From Elusimicrobia bacterium RIFOXYA2_FULL_47_53 (GTDB lineage: Bacteria > Elusimicrobiota > Endomicrobiia > Endomicrobiales > XYA2-FULL-47-53), in the NCBI GenBank assembly GCA_001800315.1, contig MGVE01000007.1:1-64000 (forward strand): a stretch of DNA of 64,000 nucleotides. The letters are read 5' to 3'. A program made the translations under genes and the position numbers. Position 1 is the first letter of the stretch; the number at the start of each line of letters is the position of its first letter. This document shows, piece after piece, positions 35,015-43,994 of the stretch. The notes beneath the pieces were generated by a model, which saw only the letters and a list, made by a program, of their open reading frames with translations, made no database searches and was not told where the DNA came from.

Positions 35015-35719
35015 ATGATGGATTTTTTAAGAAAACACATGAGAATAATTTTCATAATAACACTCGGCGGTTTGTTGGCCGGCGTATTTATCGGTTTCGG
35101 GTCCTACTCTTTCGGAGGCAAAACTCCGGCCGACGCCGTAGCCGAGGTTAACGGCACAGGCATACCCTACAAGCACTTTTCGTCCGCCTACAACCGAGCC
35201 GTGGAAACCCTGAGAAACGGCAAAGAAGAAGTGACAAACGATATGCTTGAGCAGAAAAAACAGGAGGTACTCCAGGACCTCATTCAGGAAGAAGTTTTTT
35301 CGCAGGTGGCAAAGCAGTACGGGATTAAAGTTTCGGACATGGAGCTTGCCGCCGATCTGCGCAACTACCCGGCCTTTCAAAAAGACGGCCAGTTTGACCA
35401 GCGCGCCTATTTCCAGGTGGTCTTCCAGGTCTTAAAGACCACCCCTCACGATTTTGAGGAATCGCGCCGCAGGCAGATATCTATCTACAAGCTCAGGCAG
35501 TTGATAGCCTCAAGCGTAAAAATAACCGGCCCCGAACTTCAAATGGAGTATTCAAGAGCCAACAAAGGCAACATGAAAAATTTTGAAAAAGAAAAAGATA
35601 AATTTCTGGAGAACTTAAGGCAGGAAAAAGTGATGATGGTTTTCAACGAATGGTTTAAACAGCTCAATCAGAGCGTCAAGATAAAGGTGCATCTGCAGGA
35701 GATTGAGAAAGGCGCCTGA
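35015..35719 (+). CDS. Membrane-anchored SurA-N/PpiD-like protein without PPIase domain
   Basis: 234 residues. One N-terminal membrane helix (IIFIITLGGLLAGVFIGFGSYSF) is followed by a periplasmic chaperone-like domain: VAEVNGTGIPYKHFSSAYNRAVE, EVLQDLIQEEVFSQVAKQYGIKVSDMEL, FQKDGQFDQRAYFQVV, FEESRRRQISIYKLRQLI. This is the SurA_N/PpiD chaperone pattern, but the parvulin PPIase domain that normally follows is absent; the protein closes with a helix that PpiD/SurA use to complete the chaperone fold. It probably binds unfolded secreted proteins. GGAGG precedes the start. Its 3' end overlaps the converging maf gene by 44 nt. Confidence 0.85.
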   Translation: MMDFLRKHMRIIFIITLGGLLAGVFIGFGSYSFGGKTPADAVAEVNGTGIPYKHFSSAYNRAVETLRNGKEEVTNDMLEQKKQEVLQDLIQEEVFSQVAKQYGIKVSDMELAADLRNYPAFQKDGQFDQRAYFQVVFQVLKTTPHDFEESRRRQISIYKLRQLIASSVKITGPELQMEYSRANKGNMKNFEKEKDKFLENLRQEKVMMVFNEWFKQLNQSVKIKVHLQEIEKGA

Positions 35720-36278
35720 TATCCAGGTTTACCGAATATTTCTTCAGCATCCGTTTGAGCAGTTTCATGGGAAGTCCCACCACATTAAAGTAATCCCCCT
35801 CAATTTTTTCCACAAAAGCGTCGCCTTTTTCCTGTACCGCGTAGGCGCCGGCTTTATCCAGGTGTTTGTGCGAAAAATCCGCTATCTCGCCCGCTGAAAG
35901 CCGCCTCATTTTAACCCGGCTCACCGCATACTCAACCGTCTTTTTTCCGGCGCAGACCAGGGCGACTCCGCTGTACACGCGGTGGTAACTGCCGTTTAAG
36001 TTTGCAAGAATCCTGGCCGCGTCCTTCGCGTGTTTCGGTTTGCCTATTATCTCGCCTTTTAAAACAACTATGGTGTCGGCGCCGATAACCACGGCTTGCG
36101 GATTATTCTTAGCCACGAAATCTGCTTTTCTCAAGGCCAGTTCCCGCACTATGGCCGAAGGCATTCTTTTAAGCGTCTCTTCACAGGCTCCGCTCGGAAT
36201 TATTTTAAACTTCAGCCCGCATTTTTTCAAAAGCTCAATTCTTCTCGGCGATCCCGAGGCAAGTATAATTGCTCTCAT
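35676..36278 (-). CDS. maf: Maf-type nucleoside triphosphate pyrophosphatase
   Basis: 200 residues from the ATG at 36278, which overlaps the cutA stop as ATGA; the longer upstream frame is unlikely. Family motifs: IILASGSPRRIELL, ADTIVVLKGEIIGKP, YSGVAL, DKAGAYAVQEKGDAFVEKIEGDYFNVVGLP. Maf proteins hydrolyse dTTP/UTP or modified nucleotides and affect division when overproduced. Translationally coupled to cutA. The 3' end overlaps the oppositely transcribed PpiD-like gene. Confidence 0.95.
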   Translation of the reverse strand: MRAIILASGSPRRIELLKKCGLKFKIIPSGACEETLKRMPSAIVRELALRKADFVAKNNPQAVVIGADTIVVLKGEIIGKPKHAKDAARILANLNGSYHRVYSGVALVCAGKKTVEYAVSRVKMRRLSAGEIADFSHKHLDKAGAYAVQEKGDAFVEKIEGDYFNVVGLPMKLLKRMLKKYSVNLDIRRLSQSPADAPLS

Positions 36279-36595
36279 TTTGCCCCGGTTGACTCGGCTA
36301 TCCACTTTAAATACGCGGGATAGCCCGATTTGATGTCAAACACCACTATCTCGGGGACTTCGTAGGAATGAAGGCTTTTTACCCTCTTAACAAGCCGGCC
36401 GGCTTTTGAGCTGACGGTCTTAATTACAAGCATATACTCGCCGGCTTTTTCCACTTTTCCTTTCCACCAATAGACAGAAGTAATGCCGGGCACTATATTG
36501 GCGCAGGCCGCGAGCTTTTCTTTGACGACGGCAAAGGCTATCTTTTCGGCTTGCGCTTTGCCTGCTACCATTGATATTACCATTGAATATTTCAC
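36275..36595 (-). CDS. cutA: CutA1-type divalent-cation tolerance protein
   Basis: 106 residues, full family length. The start is GTG at 36595, overlapping the stop of the HD-GYP gene as GTGA; an ATG at 36583 is an alternative. Signature: AEKIAFAVVKEKLAACANIVPGITSVYWWKGKVE and LHSYEVPEIVVFDI. CutA1 forms trimers with a ferredoxin-like fold; its cellular role is uncertain in most bacteria. Confidence 0.95.
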   Translation of the reverse strand: MKYSMVISMVAGKAQAEKIAFAVVKEKLAACANIVPGITSVYWWKGKVEKAGEYMLVIKTVSSKAGRLVKRVKSLHSYEVPEIVVFDIKSGYPAYLKWIAESTGAK

Positions 36596-37725
36596 TTTTT
36601 ATCTCCGCCGGCGTTACGCGGCTCAAAGTTATCAATAAATGCTTTCACGCACACCGGATCAAACTGTGTTCCCGAACATTTCTCAAGCTCTTTTATGGCA
36701 TCTTTAACGCTGATCGCCGTCCTGTAAGACCTATCTGAAGTCATGGCGTCAAACGCGTCAGCCACGGCGATTATTCTCGCGGTTAAAGGGATACTTTTGC
36801 CTGAAATCCCCTCGGGATAGCCCCTCCCGTCAAAGTGTTCCTGATGATACAATATCCCCGGGATAATATTTTTCAACTGTTTTATGGAAGACAGGATCTC
36901 CGCGCCTTTTGCCGGGTGCTTCCTGATTTCCTGAAATTCACTGTCGCTTAACTTTTCTTTTTTGCGAAGTATTTTATCATCAACGCCGATTTTACCGACA
37001 TCGTGGAATATTGCCGTAAGTTCCACATTCTTTTCCTCTTCTTTGCTGAGCCCGAGCCCCCGCGCTATCATCATCGCAAAATCCCTGATTCTCTCGGAAT
37101 GTCCGTGCAGATATGAATCTTTTGCTTCAATGGCGTTTGCTATGGACTTTACCGTTGAAAGAAAAAGCTCGTTTAAATCGGCGTAAAGCCTGGCCTTATG
37201 GATAGCGACTGCCGCTGAGTTAGCTAAAATAGAAAGGACTTTTATGTCTGATTCGGAAAATACGCCTGATTTTTTGTTAACCGCCTCAAGAACCCCTATT
37301 ATTTCTTCCTCAATTTTCAGGGGAACCGCGACCAGCGACCTTGTATTAAAACCGCTGGTTGAATCGGCTTTTTTTGTAAACCTAAGATCTTTTGAAACAT
37401 CAGGTATAAGTAGCGGGCTCTTATTCTCAACCACCCAGCCCGCGACGCCCTCTTTTCTGCCGAGATGAACCCGCTTAATCTCAATGCTTTTTGTTCCCGA
37501 GGCCGCCACAAAGGAGAGCTGTCCATTTTCAATCAAGATAGCGCTTGCCGCCTCGGAACCGGTTACCTCAGTCGCGAGCTCCATGAGGCAATCCAGCACT
37601 TTATGATAATCCAGCGTTGAATTGATTAACTCAAGCGCCTGAAAAAGGCCGGACAATTCCCTGGCCTCTCTGCGGCAGGCCGCTAATTCTTCCGATAAAC
37701 CGGTTTCGGATTTATTTTCACTCAT
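36592..37725 (-). CDS. GAF domain - HD-GYP cyclic-di-GMP phosphodiesterase
   Basis: 377 residues from the ATG at 37725 (MSENKSET), 1 nt after the preceding gene's stop. A short coiled coil leads to a GAF sensor domain (~35-180) and an HD-GYP domain (~200-370). The catalytic signatures are intact: HSERI, HDVGKIGVDD, HPAKG, YHQEHFDGRGYPEG and ADAFDAMTSDR. HD-GYP enzymes hydrolyse cyclic di-GMP. The GAF ligand is unknown. It is embedded among nucleotide-metabolism and repair genes rather than motility genes; a GGDEF protein that could make the substrate lies at 60.4 kb. Confidence 0.94.
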   Translation of the reverse strand: MSENKSETGLSEELAACRREARELSGLFQALELINSTLDYHKVLDCLMELATEVTGSEAASAILIENGQLSFVAASGTKSIEIKRVHLGRKEGVAGWVVENKSPLLIPDVSKDLRFTKKADSTSGFNTRSLVAVPLKIEEEIIGVLEAVNKKSGVFSESDIKVLSILANSAAVAIHKARLYADLNELFLSTVKSIANAIEAKDSYLHGHSERIRDFAMMIARGLGLSKEEEKNVELTAIFHDVGKIGVDDKILRKKEKLSDSEFQEIRKHPAKGAEILSSIKQLKNIIPGILYHQEHFDGRGYPEGISGKSIPLTARIIAVADAFDAMTSDRSYRTAISVKDAIKELEKCSGTQFDPVCVKAFIDNFEPRNAGGDKK

Positions 37726-37726
37726 A

Positions 37727-38446
37727 TTAAATATGATAACCGCATACCCTCGCAAGAGGGCAGGCTCCGCATAAAGGTTTTTTTCTGCAGAAATTCTTTG
37801 CCGTCTCAACCAACAACGCGTGGTACTCGTTAAACAATTCAGCGGAGTTATTTAGCCTGCAGGAAAAATACTTCTGAACAAAATCGTAAGGTTCACTTTT
37901 AAACCAGCCGAGCCTTGAGCCTATCCTTTTAGTGTAAGCGTCTACCACAAATACCGGTTTGCCCGCGGCATAGAGAAGTATTGAATCCGCCGTTTCGGGG
38001 CCTATACCGTTTACGGAAAGCAGTTCCTCGCGCAACAAATCAACAGCTAAACCGAAATAGCGCCCGAGTTTTTTGTTCTTTTTAATTATGAACCTGGAAA
38101 AGTTTTTAAGTTTCGCGGCTTTTTGATTGTAGTAACCCGACGGGCGGATAAGAGCGGAAAGTTTTGCCTTAGGCATTCCGAGCACGGCCACCGGAGAGAG
38201 AGCCTCGGCTCCGGCCAGATTTTCCATGGCCTTTTCCACATTCTTCCAGGAAGTGTTCTGGGTTAATATCGCGCCCACGCATATCTCAAAGCGTTCCTCG
38301 TCGCTTTTGGCAAAATACCTGCCGGGGTGGTATTCAGGAGCCTTGCCGCCGGGTTTTGCAACAGGCCACCAGCCTCTGGGCCCGAATCTTTCGTAGAGGA
38401 TTTTGTAAACAGCCGGCACTGAAGGCGGCTTAATGATGGTCGGCAT
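37727..38446 (-). CDS. HhH-GPD DNA glycosylase, endonuclease III-like / MagIII-like
   Basis: 239 residues from the ATG at 38446, 1 nt after the upstream stop. It begins with a RGWWPV segment typical of the endonuclease-III-related group. The helix-hairpin-helix LLSVNGIGPETADSILLYA and the catalytic Asp in FVVDAYTKRIG are clear. The residue that is Lys in bifunctional Nth is Glu here, as in the MagIII-type 3-methyladenine glycosylases, so lyase activity is unlikely. A four-cysteine cluster (C-x5-C-x2-C-x5-C) closes the protein and probably binds [4Fe-4S]. It excises damaged bases in base-excision repair; the exact substrate is uncertain. Confidence 0.85.
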   Translation of the reverse strand: MPTIIKPPSVPAVYKILYERFGPRGWWPVAKPGGKAPEYHPGRYFAKSDEERFEICVGAILTQNTSWKNVEKAMENLAGAEALSPVAVLGMPKAKLSALIRPSGYYNQKAAKLKNFSRFIIKKNKKLGRYFGLAVDLLREELLSVNGIGPETADSILLYAAGKPVFVVDAYTKRIGSRLGWFKSEPYDFVQKYFSCRLNNSAELFNEYHALLVETAKNFCRKKPLCGACPLARVCGYHI

Positions 38447-38447
38447 T

Positions 38448-38960
38448 TCAAATATCGTTCTCTTTGTGTTTTCTGGAAAATTCAATATATTCAGCGGAAC
38501 TTTTCATGATTTTTTCTATTTCTTCTGCCGCGATTGGGCGGGCTATTCTTGCCGGCACTCCCACGACAAGGCTCCGCGGCGGTATGTGCTCCTTTTCCCT
38601 GACCAGACAGCCGGCCGCGATTATGCAGTTGTCGCCTATTACACAGCCGTCCAGGAGTATTGCCCCCATGCCAATAAGGCAGTTGTCTCCTATTATGCAG
38701 CCGTGCAGAATTGCGCCGTGCCCGACCGTCACGCCTTTGCCTACGACAACCGGCATATCATAGTTCGTGTGAACCATGACGCCGTCTTGAATATTTGAGC
38801 CCTGCCTGACGATTATGTCCTCTACATCGCCGCGCAAAACGCAGCCCGGCCAGACTGAGGCCTCGGAGTCAATGTTTACCCTGCCGATTAAAAGCGAGTT
38901 TTTTGAGATGAAAGCGGATGGATGGATTTTAGGTTTGTGTCCGTCGTATTCTTTTATCAT
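38448..38960 (-). CDS. Gamma-carbonic anhydrase family hexapeptide protein
   Basis: 170 residues from ATG 38960 (a GTG at 38969 is possible). Left-handed beta-helix hexapeptide repeats run through most of the protein (VWPGCVLRGDV, VVGKGVTVGHGAILHGCIIGDNCLIGMGAILLDGCVIGDN). Metal-ligand-type histidines are at HT, GHGAILH. It is of the YrdA/PaaY-like class, often active carbonic anhydrases but sometimes of unknown function. It lies between argF and the glycosylase gene in the same leftward run. Confidence 0.9.
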   Translation of the reverse strand: MIKEYDGHKPKIHPSAFISKNSLLIGRVNIDSEASVWPGCVLRGDVEDIIVRQGSNIQDGVMVHTNYDMPVVVGKGVTVGHGAILHGCIIGDNCLIGMGAILLDGCVIGDNCIIAAGCLVREKEHIPPRSLVVGVPARIARPIAAEEIEKIMKSSAEYIEFSRKHKENDI

Positions 38961-38992
38961 AGGCTTCACGGGGAAGCAAAAATCCGTCTCTG

Positions 38993-39916
38993 TCAGCCGA
39001 GCAGGTGCAGAAGAATGGCCTTTTGTATGTGAAGCCTGTTCTCGGCCTGGTCAAAAATAACGGAATGCTCCCCGTCAATGACATCGGCCGTAATTTCCTC
39101 GCCGCGGTGAGCCGGAAGGCAGTGCATAATAAGGCAGTCTTTCTTCGCGCCTTCCACAAGCTTTGAGTTGACCTGATAGTTTTTGAAAACCTTAAGCCTT
39201 TTCTGATACTGAGATTCTTCGCCCATGGAAGTCCAGACATCGGTATATATAACATCGGCATCAACCACGGCCTTTCTGGGATCCGAGGTTATAACTATCT
39301 GGGATCCGGACTGTTTGGCGGCCTGTTTTGATTTTTTCAAAATTTCGTCGTTCGGCTCATAGCCTTTCGGCGCGGCCAGCGAGAAATTTATTCCCATAAG
39401 AGCGCAGGCGGCCAGCAGGGAATTGGCGACATTATTGCCGTCGCCTATAAATGCCACCTTTACCCTGCCGAGTCCGGCAGGAGCGGAAATATTTTTCTTT
39501 TCAACTATCGTAAGTATATCCCCGAGTATCTGGCAGGGATGCTCTAAGTCTGTAAGGCCGCTTATTGTAGGGATGCCGCTGGAAGCGGCGAACTCAAGCA
39601 CATCTTCATGCCTGAAGGCTCTTATGACAACACCGTCCAGGTAGCGTGAAAGCGTCTGGGCCGTGTCTTCTATAGTTTCTCCCCGTTTGCGCTGCATGTT
39701 CTGGGCATCAAGCATCAGAGGGAAAGCGCCGAGCTGGTGTATTGCAACAGAAAAAGACACCGAGGTCCTGGTGGAAGGCTTCTCAAATATCAGCCCAAGG
39801 CTCTTGCCATTAAGGTTTTTGCCCACATTTTCACCCTTTTTCAGCCTTACCGCGAGCGAAACTATAGACCAAATATCCTTGTAATTTAAATCAAATATTG
39901 AAATTAAGTTTTTCAT
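38993..39916 (-). CDS. argF: Ornithine carbamoyltransferase
   Basis: 307 residues. It makes citrulline from ornithine and carbamoyl phosphate in arginine synthesis. Carbamoyl-phosphate site EKPSTRTSVSF, R in VVIRAF, LTDLEHPCQILGD, ornithine-binding VTSDP region and DVWTSMGEE (SMG loop), and the HCLPAHRGEEI signature are all present. No other arginine genes are visible nearby. The next gene is 24-32 nt downstream. Confidence 0.97.
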   Translation of the reverse strand: MKNLISIFDLNYKDIWSIVSLAVRLKKGENVGKNLNGKSLGLIFEKPSTRTSVSFSVAIHQLGAFPLMLDAQNMQRKRGETIEDTAQTLSRYLDGVVIRAFRHEDVLEFAASSGIPTISGLTDLEHPCQILGDILTIVEKKNISAPAGLGRVKVAFIGDGNNVANSLLAACALMGINFSLAAPKGYEPNDEILKKSKQAAKQSGSQIVITSDPRKAVVDADVIYTDVWTSMGEESQYQKRLKVFKNYQVNSKLVEGAKKDCLIMHCLPAHRGEEITADVIDGEHSVIFDQAENRLHIQKAILLHLLG

Positions 39917-39967
39917 AACTGTCTATATTTTACCACAAAAAGAGAGTTTTGTCTACCGTTACGGGCG

Positions 39968-40273
39968 TTACTTGCCTTCTTCGGTCGTATTGTAGCTGTA
40001 AGAAGTGACCGTCCCTTTTGAGTCAAACCGGATAACAAGGTCTGTCGTGCTTGCCTCGCTGAACAGGCTGTAACGGTACTTGCCGTAAGTCCAGGTGGGC
40101 TTGCCGTCTTCAATGCCGGTACGCCAGGGGCTTCCAAACATATTGATCACATCGTTCTGGGTGGTTGTGCCAATCTGAATTGAGGGAACGCTTTCCACGG
40201 GGAAATCCCGGCCTACGGTGGCGCAGGCGCTAAACAAAGCCGCAAACAAAAAAATGACAGCAGATTTTCTCAT
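39968..40273 (-). CDS. BamE/SmpA-like outer-membrane lipoprotein
   Basis: 101 residues with a lipoprotein signal peptide (FLFAALFSAC, Cys17 as lipid site). The mature part has the BamE pattern: IQIGTTTQNDVINMFGSPWRTGIEDGKPTWTYGKYRY followed by VIRFDSKGTVTSY. BamE-type proteins stabilise the outer-membrane beta-barrel assembly complex, although many relatives have unknown roles. It lies 17 nt after the glycosyltransferase gene, at the end of the long leftward run. Confidence 0.85.
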   Translation of the reverse strand: MRKSAVIFLFAALFSACATVGRDFPVESVPSIQIGTTTQNDVINMFGSPWRTGIEDGKPTWTYGKYRYSLFSEASTTDLVIRFDSKGTVTSYSYNTTEEGK

Positions 40274-40290
40274 ACAATCTCCTTTTTGGC

Positions 40291-41745
40291 CTATTTTACA
40301 AAACCGGGTTTAAGCGCTTTGGCTTTTACAATGTGGTAGGTTCTTATGGGGAAGTTCTTTCTTGATATTTCTATTCTGGACTCGCCGCCCATGGAACCAA
40401 AATATGTCTCGTAAGGGCCGGTAGCGTCGCCGTCGGCGTAGATGTACAGCCCGTCTTTGCCTTCCATGTCTTTCAGGTTATTCCAGTAGTTAAACTGGCT
40501 GAAGCGGGTGATTTTCTCATCTATCCCAGCCGGAAAAGCCGATCCGGTGTAGTAGATTATCTCGGCGCTCAGCTGATGGGACGGCGTTACCACAAAAGAA
40601 GTCCCTGAATATTTTTTTATTTCTTCTCCCAGTTCGCGGTAACCGTAAAACCAGTTAGTTGCGTCGGTTTTAGCCAGGTCTTTTGAAAACCGTTCAAGCG
40701 GAATGACTCCGAACCGCGCGTGTACCGTGGCAAGCAGCGACAATATGACGCAGAAAATAACCGAGAAAGACCAGAGTATCTTTTTGAGCTTTGAACCGCT
40801 ATAGAGCAGCCAGGTAAAAGCGAATGTAAACGAAAAATAGGCGAGAGCCGGCCAGTTAGCTTCCGAGGTTTTTTTAAGCGAGGCGTAGCCAAAAAAAATA
40901 ATTATGGGAAGAGAGGTCAGGCTGATGTAGAGGTATTCCTTTTTTTTCTTAAACAAAAACACAACAAGCACCGGAATGCCGGCAAGCCAGACAAAGGGGC
41001 TGGCCACAAGCAGCTGGCCGCCTGTGTATTCAATAAGGTTAGAAAATTTCCAGGCCTGGCCGCCAAGGCCGTGGCCCAGCTGAAACTTAAATGATATCCA
41101 TTCATGGCCGAGGTTCCATAATAGCACCGGAGCAAATACAATCAAAGCCAAAAGCCCCGAAAGATACGGATGAACTGTCTTAAACCACTTTCTCTCCTCG
41201 GTCAGGAGCATGAATAATATTACAAGCGGCACAAGGAGCACTACCGTATATTTTGAGAGAAGGCCGAGGCCGAGCGAAAGGCCCGACAAATACCAGTAAA
41301 CCGGGCGGCCGGCGCGGAAAACCTGCCAGTAAAGATAAACGCAGAACCCCCAGAAAAGAAAAGCGGGCGCGTCCGGAGTAATTATTATTGATCCCGTCAT
41401 GGTAACCGGATAGACATTTAAGGCAAACACGCTGGCAGCGGCCAGGTCTTCACGGTTGTCAAAAAACTGTTTTGAAAGCAGCCAGGCAAGTACGCTTAAA
41501 ACAAGGGATACCGCTATGCCGGAAAACCTGACCCAGAATTCCCCGAGCGAGAACAGGGTGGTCAGCTTGATAAAGTAGGCAACCATGGGAGGATGATCGT
41601 AGTAGCTTAGCGCCGGAAAACGGCTCCAGAGCCAGTAGTAGGCCTCGTCCGGGTGGAGAGCCAGAGTGGCGTTTAAAAATATCCTCCACAAAGTCAGAAG
41701 GCCGACAAAAATAATTATATTTTTTTTCGTAAGCAGTTTTTCCAA
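40291..41745 (-). CDS. Family-39 (PMT/ArnT-like) membrane glycosyltransferase
   Basis: 484 residues, about ten membrane helices. The first loop has the family's HPDEAYYWLW and LSYYDHPPMVAYFIKL motifs (acidic catalytic residues), and a periplasmic C-terminal part follows. Enzymes of this group move a sugar from a polyprenyl phosphate donor to protein or lipid A in the periplasm. The acceptor cannot be told here. It is coupled to a PAP2 phosphatase gene (2 nt gap) that could act on the polyprenyl carrier. Confidence 0.88.
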   Translation of the reverse strand: MEKLLTKKNIIIFVGLLTLWRIFLNATLALHPDEAYYWLWSRFPALSYYDHPPMVAYFIKLTTLFSLGEFWVRFSGIAVSLVLSVLAWLLSKQFFDNREDLAAASVFALNVYPVTMTGSIIITPDAPAFLFWGFCVYLYWQVFRAGRPVYWYLSGLSLGLGLLSKYTVVLLVPLVILFMLLTEERKWFKTVHPYLSGLLALIVFAPVLLWNLGHEWISFKFQLGHGLGGQAWKFSNLIEYTGGQLLVASPFVWLAGIPVLVVFLFKKKKEYLYISLTSLPIIIFFGYASLKKTSEANWPALAYFSFTFAFTWLLYSGSKLKKILWSFSVIFCVILSLLATVHARFGVIPLERFSKDLAKTDATNWFYGYRELGEEIKKYSGTSFVVTPSHQLSAEIIYYTGSAFPAGIDEKITRFSQFNYWNNLKDMEGKDGLYIYADGDATGPYETYFGSMGGESRIEISRKNFPIRTYHIVKAKALKPGFVK

Positions 41746-41747
41746 GA

Positions 41748-42266
41748 TTATTTTTTCCCCTCTTTAAAGAGTTTCCCGTATAACAGCACCGAGCCTAAAG
41801 CGAAAACGCTGCCTATAAGGGCGCCGCCAAGCACATCGGACGGGTAGTGAGAAAGCGTGTACACCCTGGAATACCCCACAAGCACGGCAATAAAATAAAA
41901 CGCCGACCTCGCGAAACGGTTAGTCCAGAAATACGACAGCGACAGCGCCGCCGCGAACATATTCGCGGCGTGATTGGACGGGAAGGAAGGCGAAAGGCCC
42001 CCGGAGGGGCGGGCCCTTTCAAACAACGGCTTTAATACATTGCCGCAGACGGCATCGGTGACAACTACCGTCAAAAGGCAGACCAGAAAGGCCGCCAGGC
42101 CTTTCTTTTTACCGAAATAAACCATCGCGGCGCAGGCCGCCAGTATTGGGACTATCCAGCTTTTTGAATCGGAAACCAGCGGCATAAGGAAATCAAAAAA
42201 ACCGTTTTTAAGAGTTTCTGAAATTAAAGCCAGCAAAGCGTTATCAGCAGAAATAAAAATATTCAT
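41748..42266 (-). CDS. PAP2-family membrane phosphatase
   Basis: 172 residues, five to six helices. The three catalytic motifs are KPLFERARP, PSFPSNHAANMF and SRVYTLSHYPSDVLGG. It is likely an undecaprenyl-diphosphate or lipid phosphatase; the substrate is inferred from its neighbour. It lies 1 nt after the PilB-like gene and 2 nt before the glycosyltransferase. Confidence 0.92.
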   Translation of the reverse strand: MNIFISADNALLALISETLKNGFFDFLMPLVSDSKSWIVPILAACAAMVYFGKKKGLAAFLVCLLTVVVTDAVCGNVLKPLFERARPSGGLSPSFPSNHAANMFAAALSLSYFWTNRFARSAFYFIAVLVGYSRVYTLSHYPSDVLGGALIGSVFALGSVLLYGKLFKEGKK

Positions 42267-42267
42267 T

Positions 42268-43992
42268 CTAATAAGCAGGCAGGACTCTTAAGACCTCAGC
42301 CATGGTGGTAACGCCCTGCGAAACCAGCGTAATGCCGTTCTGTTTCATGCTGACCATGCCGTTCTTTTCCGCGGCAGCCCTTAAGTCGCTTAATTTTGCC
42401 CCTGAAAGTATCATATCCCTTATGGCCTCGTTAATAACAAGCAGTTCATAAATTCCCACCCTGCCGGAATAACCGCTTCCGTCGCAGTGAGCGCAGCCCC
42501 TGGGCCTGTAGAAAACAATATCTGATTTGTTGTCGGGAAGCCTGACTTTAAGGCTTTCCAATACCCTGGCCGGCGGTTTATAGGGGTCACGGCAATGAGT
42601 GCAAAGCGCGCGCACGAGCCTCTGGGCGAGAACTCCGTGAAGCGAGGAAGCGATAAGATAAGGCTCAACTCCCATATCCAAAAGCCTGGTTACAGTGCTG
42701 ACGGAATCATTGGTGTGAATTGTGCTCAGCACCAGATGCCCCATAAGGGCCGCGTTAATAGCTATTCTGCAGGTCTCCTCATCTCTTATCTCTCCGACAA
42801 GAATTACATTGGGATCCTGCCTTAAGCAGGCGCGCAGGGCCTGGGCGAAAGTAAAACCTATCTTTGAATTAATCTGAACCTGCGTGATGCCGCTCTCTCT
42901 GGCTTTCCCTGCAAGCAGATCGTACTCAATGGGATCTTCAAGCGTAATGATATTCTTTGAGGAGGATTTTATTTTATTAAGCGCGGAATACAGGGTGGTG
43001 GTTTTTCCGCTTCCCGTAGGGCCCGTGACAAGTATTATGCCGCTGTGCAGATTCAGCAGTTCCTCAAATTTAGTCTGCGTTTCAGGTTGAAAACCGAGAT
43101 GCTCAATACCGAGGGCGAAACTGCTTTTATCCAGAACTCTTATAACTATTTTTTCTCCGTATTTGGCCGGCAGGGTGGAAACCCTGAAGTCCACATTTCT
43201 TTTGTTTACGCTCAGCGAAATCTGCCCGTCCTGGGGCATTCTGCGCTCGGTAATATTCATCGCCGCCATTATTTTTATCCTGGAGGCCACCGCCAGCTGT
43301 ATTTCCTTGGGAATAAATTCCTTTGAAAACAACATGCCGTTTACCCTGTACCTGACAAAAACCCCGTGTTCCTGCGGTTCAATATGAATATCGCTGGCCC
43401 GGCTCTTTACCGCTTCAATAAGTATGGCATCAACCAGTTTGACAACCGGAGCTTTGTTGGCGAACTCCCTGATTTCCTCAGTGCCCAAATCCCCATCCTT
43501 CTGAGGAACCTCAAGCTTATCGGTAATTACCTCTTTCAGCGCCTTACCCATATTTTCATCGGAGTAATATTTTGACAAAACAACTTCCACATTGCTTTCC
43601 AGCGCGACAAAAGGCTTAATGACAAACCCGGTCAGAATCTGGATATCGTCAATTGAAATCAGGTCATTTGGGAAAACCATGGCAAGCTTTACCTCATTGC
43701 CTGATATTTCCACAGGTAAAACCCTGTATTTATTAACCACTTCTTCCGGAAATGATTTAAGGAGCTCTTTATCAACTTTATTTTCATCAATACTGATAAA
43801 CGGAACCTTAAAATACCCCTCAAGCAGCGCGGGCGCGTCCGCAGGCTTCAGAATACCTTTTTTTTCAAGAAGCTGTTCCAATGAAACACCGGAAAGTTTT
43901 CGTTCAAGCAGTATGTCGGATAACTGGTTGGGATCAATTTTTTTCGTCTTGTAAAGCGCTTCAAGAAGCTGAGGAAGAGCCGCGGCCTTCAT
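42268..43992 (-). CDS. PilB/GspE-type secretion or type IV pilus assembly ATPase
   Basis: 574 residues. An N-terminal MshEN-like domain (~1-150) is followed by the ATPase domain: Walker A GPTGSGKTTT, Asp box (ITLEDPIEYD), Walker B ILVGEIRDEET, His box GHLVLSTIHTNDS, and a tetracysteine zinc motif (CTHC...CAHC). MshEN domains in some PilB proteins bind cyclic di-GMP, which would link it to the GGDEF and HD-GYP proteins in this window. No pilC, pilT or pilin gene is nearby; the partners must be elsewhere. Confidence 0.95.
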   Translation of the reverse strand: MKAAALPQLLEALYKTKKIDPNQLSDILLERKLSGVSLEQLLEKKGILKPADAPALLEGYFKVPFISIDENKVDKELLKSFPEEVVNKYRVLPVEISGNEVKLAMVFPNDLISIDDIQILTGFVIKPFVALESNVEVVLSKYYSDENMGKALKEVITDKLEVPQKDGDLGTEEIREFANKAPVVKLVDAILIEAVKSRASDIHIEPQEHGVFVRYRVNGMLFSKEFIPKEIQLAVASRIKIMAAMNITERRMPQDGQISLSVNKRNVDFRVSTLPAKYGEKIVIRVLDKSSFALGIEHLGFQPETQTKFEELLNLHSGIILVTGPTGSGKTTTLYSALNKIKSSSKNIITLEDPIEYDLLAGKARESGITQVQINSKIGFTFAQALRACLRQDPNVILVGEIRDEETCRIAINAALMGHLVLSTIHTNDSVSTVTRLLDMGVEPYLIASSLHGVLAQRLVRALCTHCRDPYKPPARVLESLKVRLPDNKSDIVFYRPRGCAHCDGSGYSGRVGIYELLVINEAIRDMILSGAKLSDLRAAAEKNGMVSMKQNGITLVSQGVTTMAEVLRVLPAY

Positions 43993-43994
43993 AA

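Noticed and set aside
37727-38446. Annotation as bifunctional endonuclease III (nth)
   Set aside because: The Lys needed for lyase activity is Glu in GIGPETAD, so a MagIII-like or other monofunctional glycosylase is more likely.
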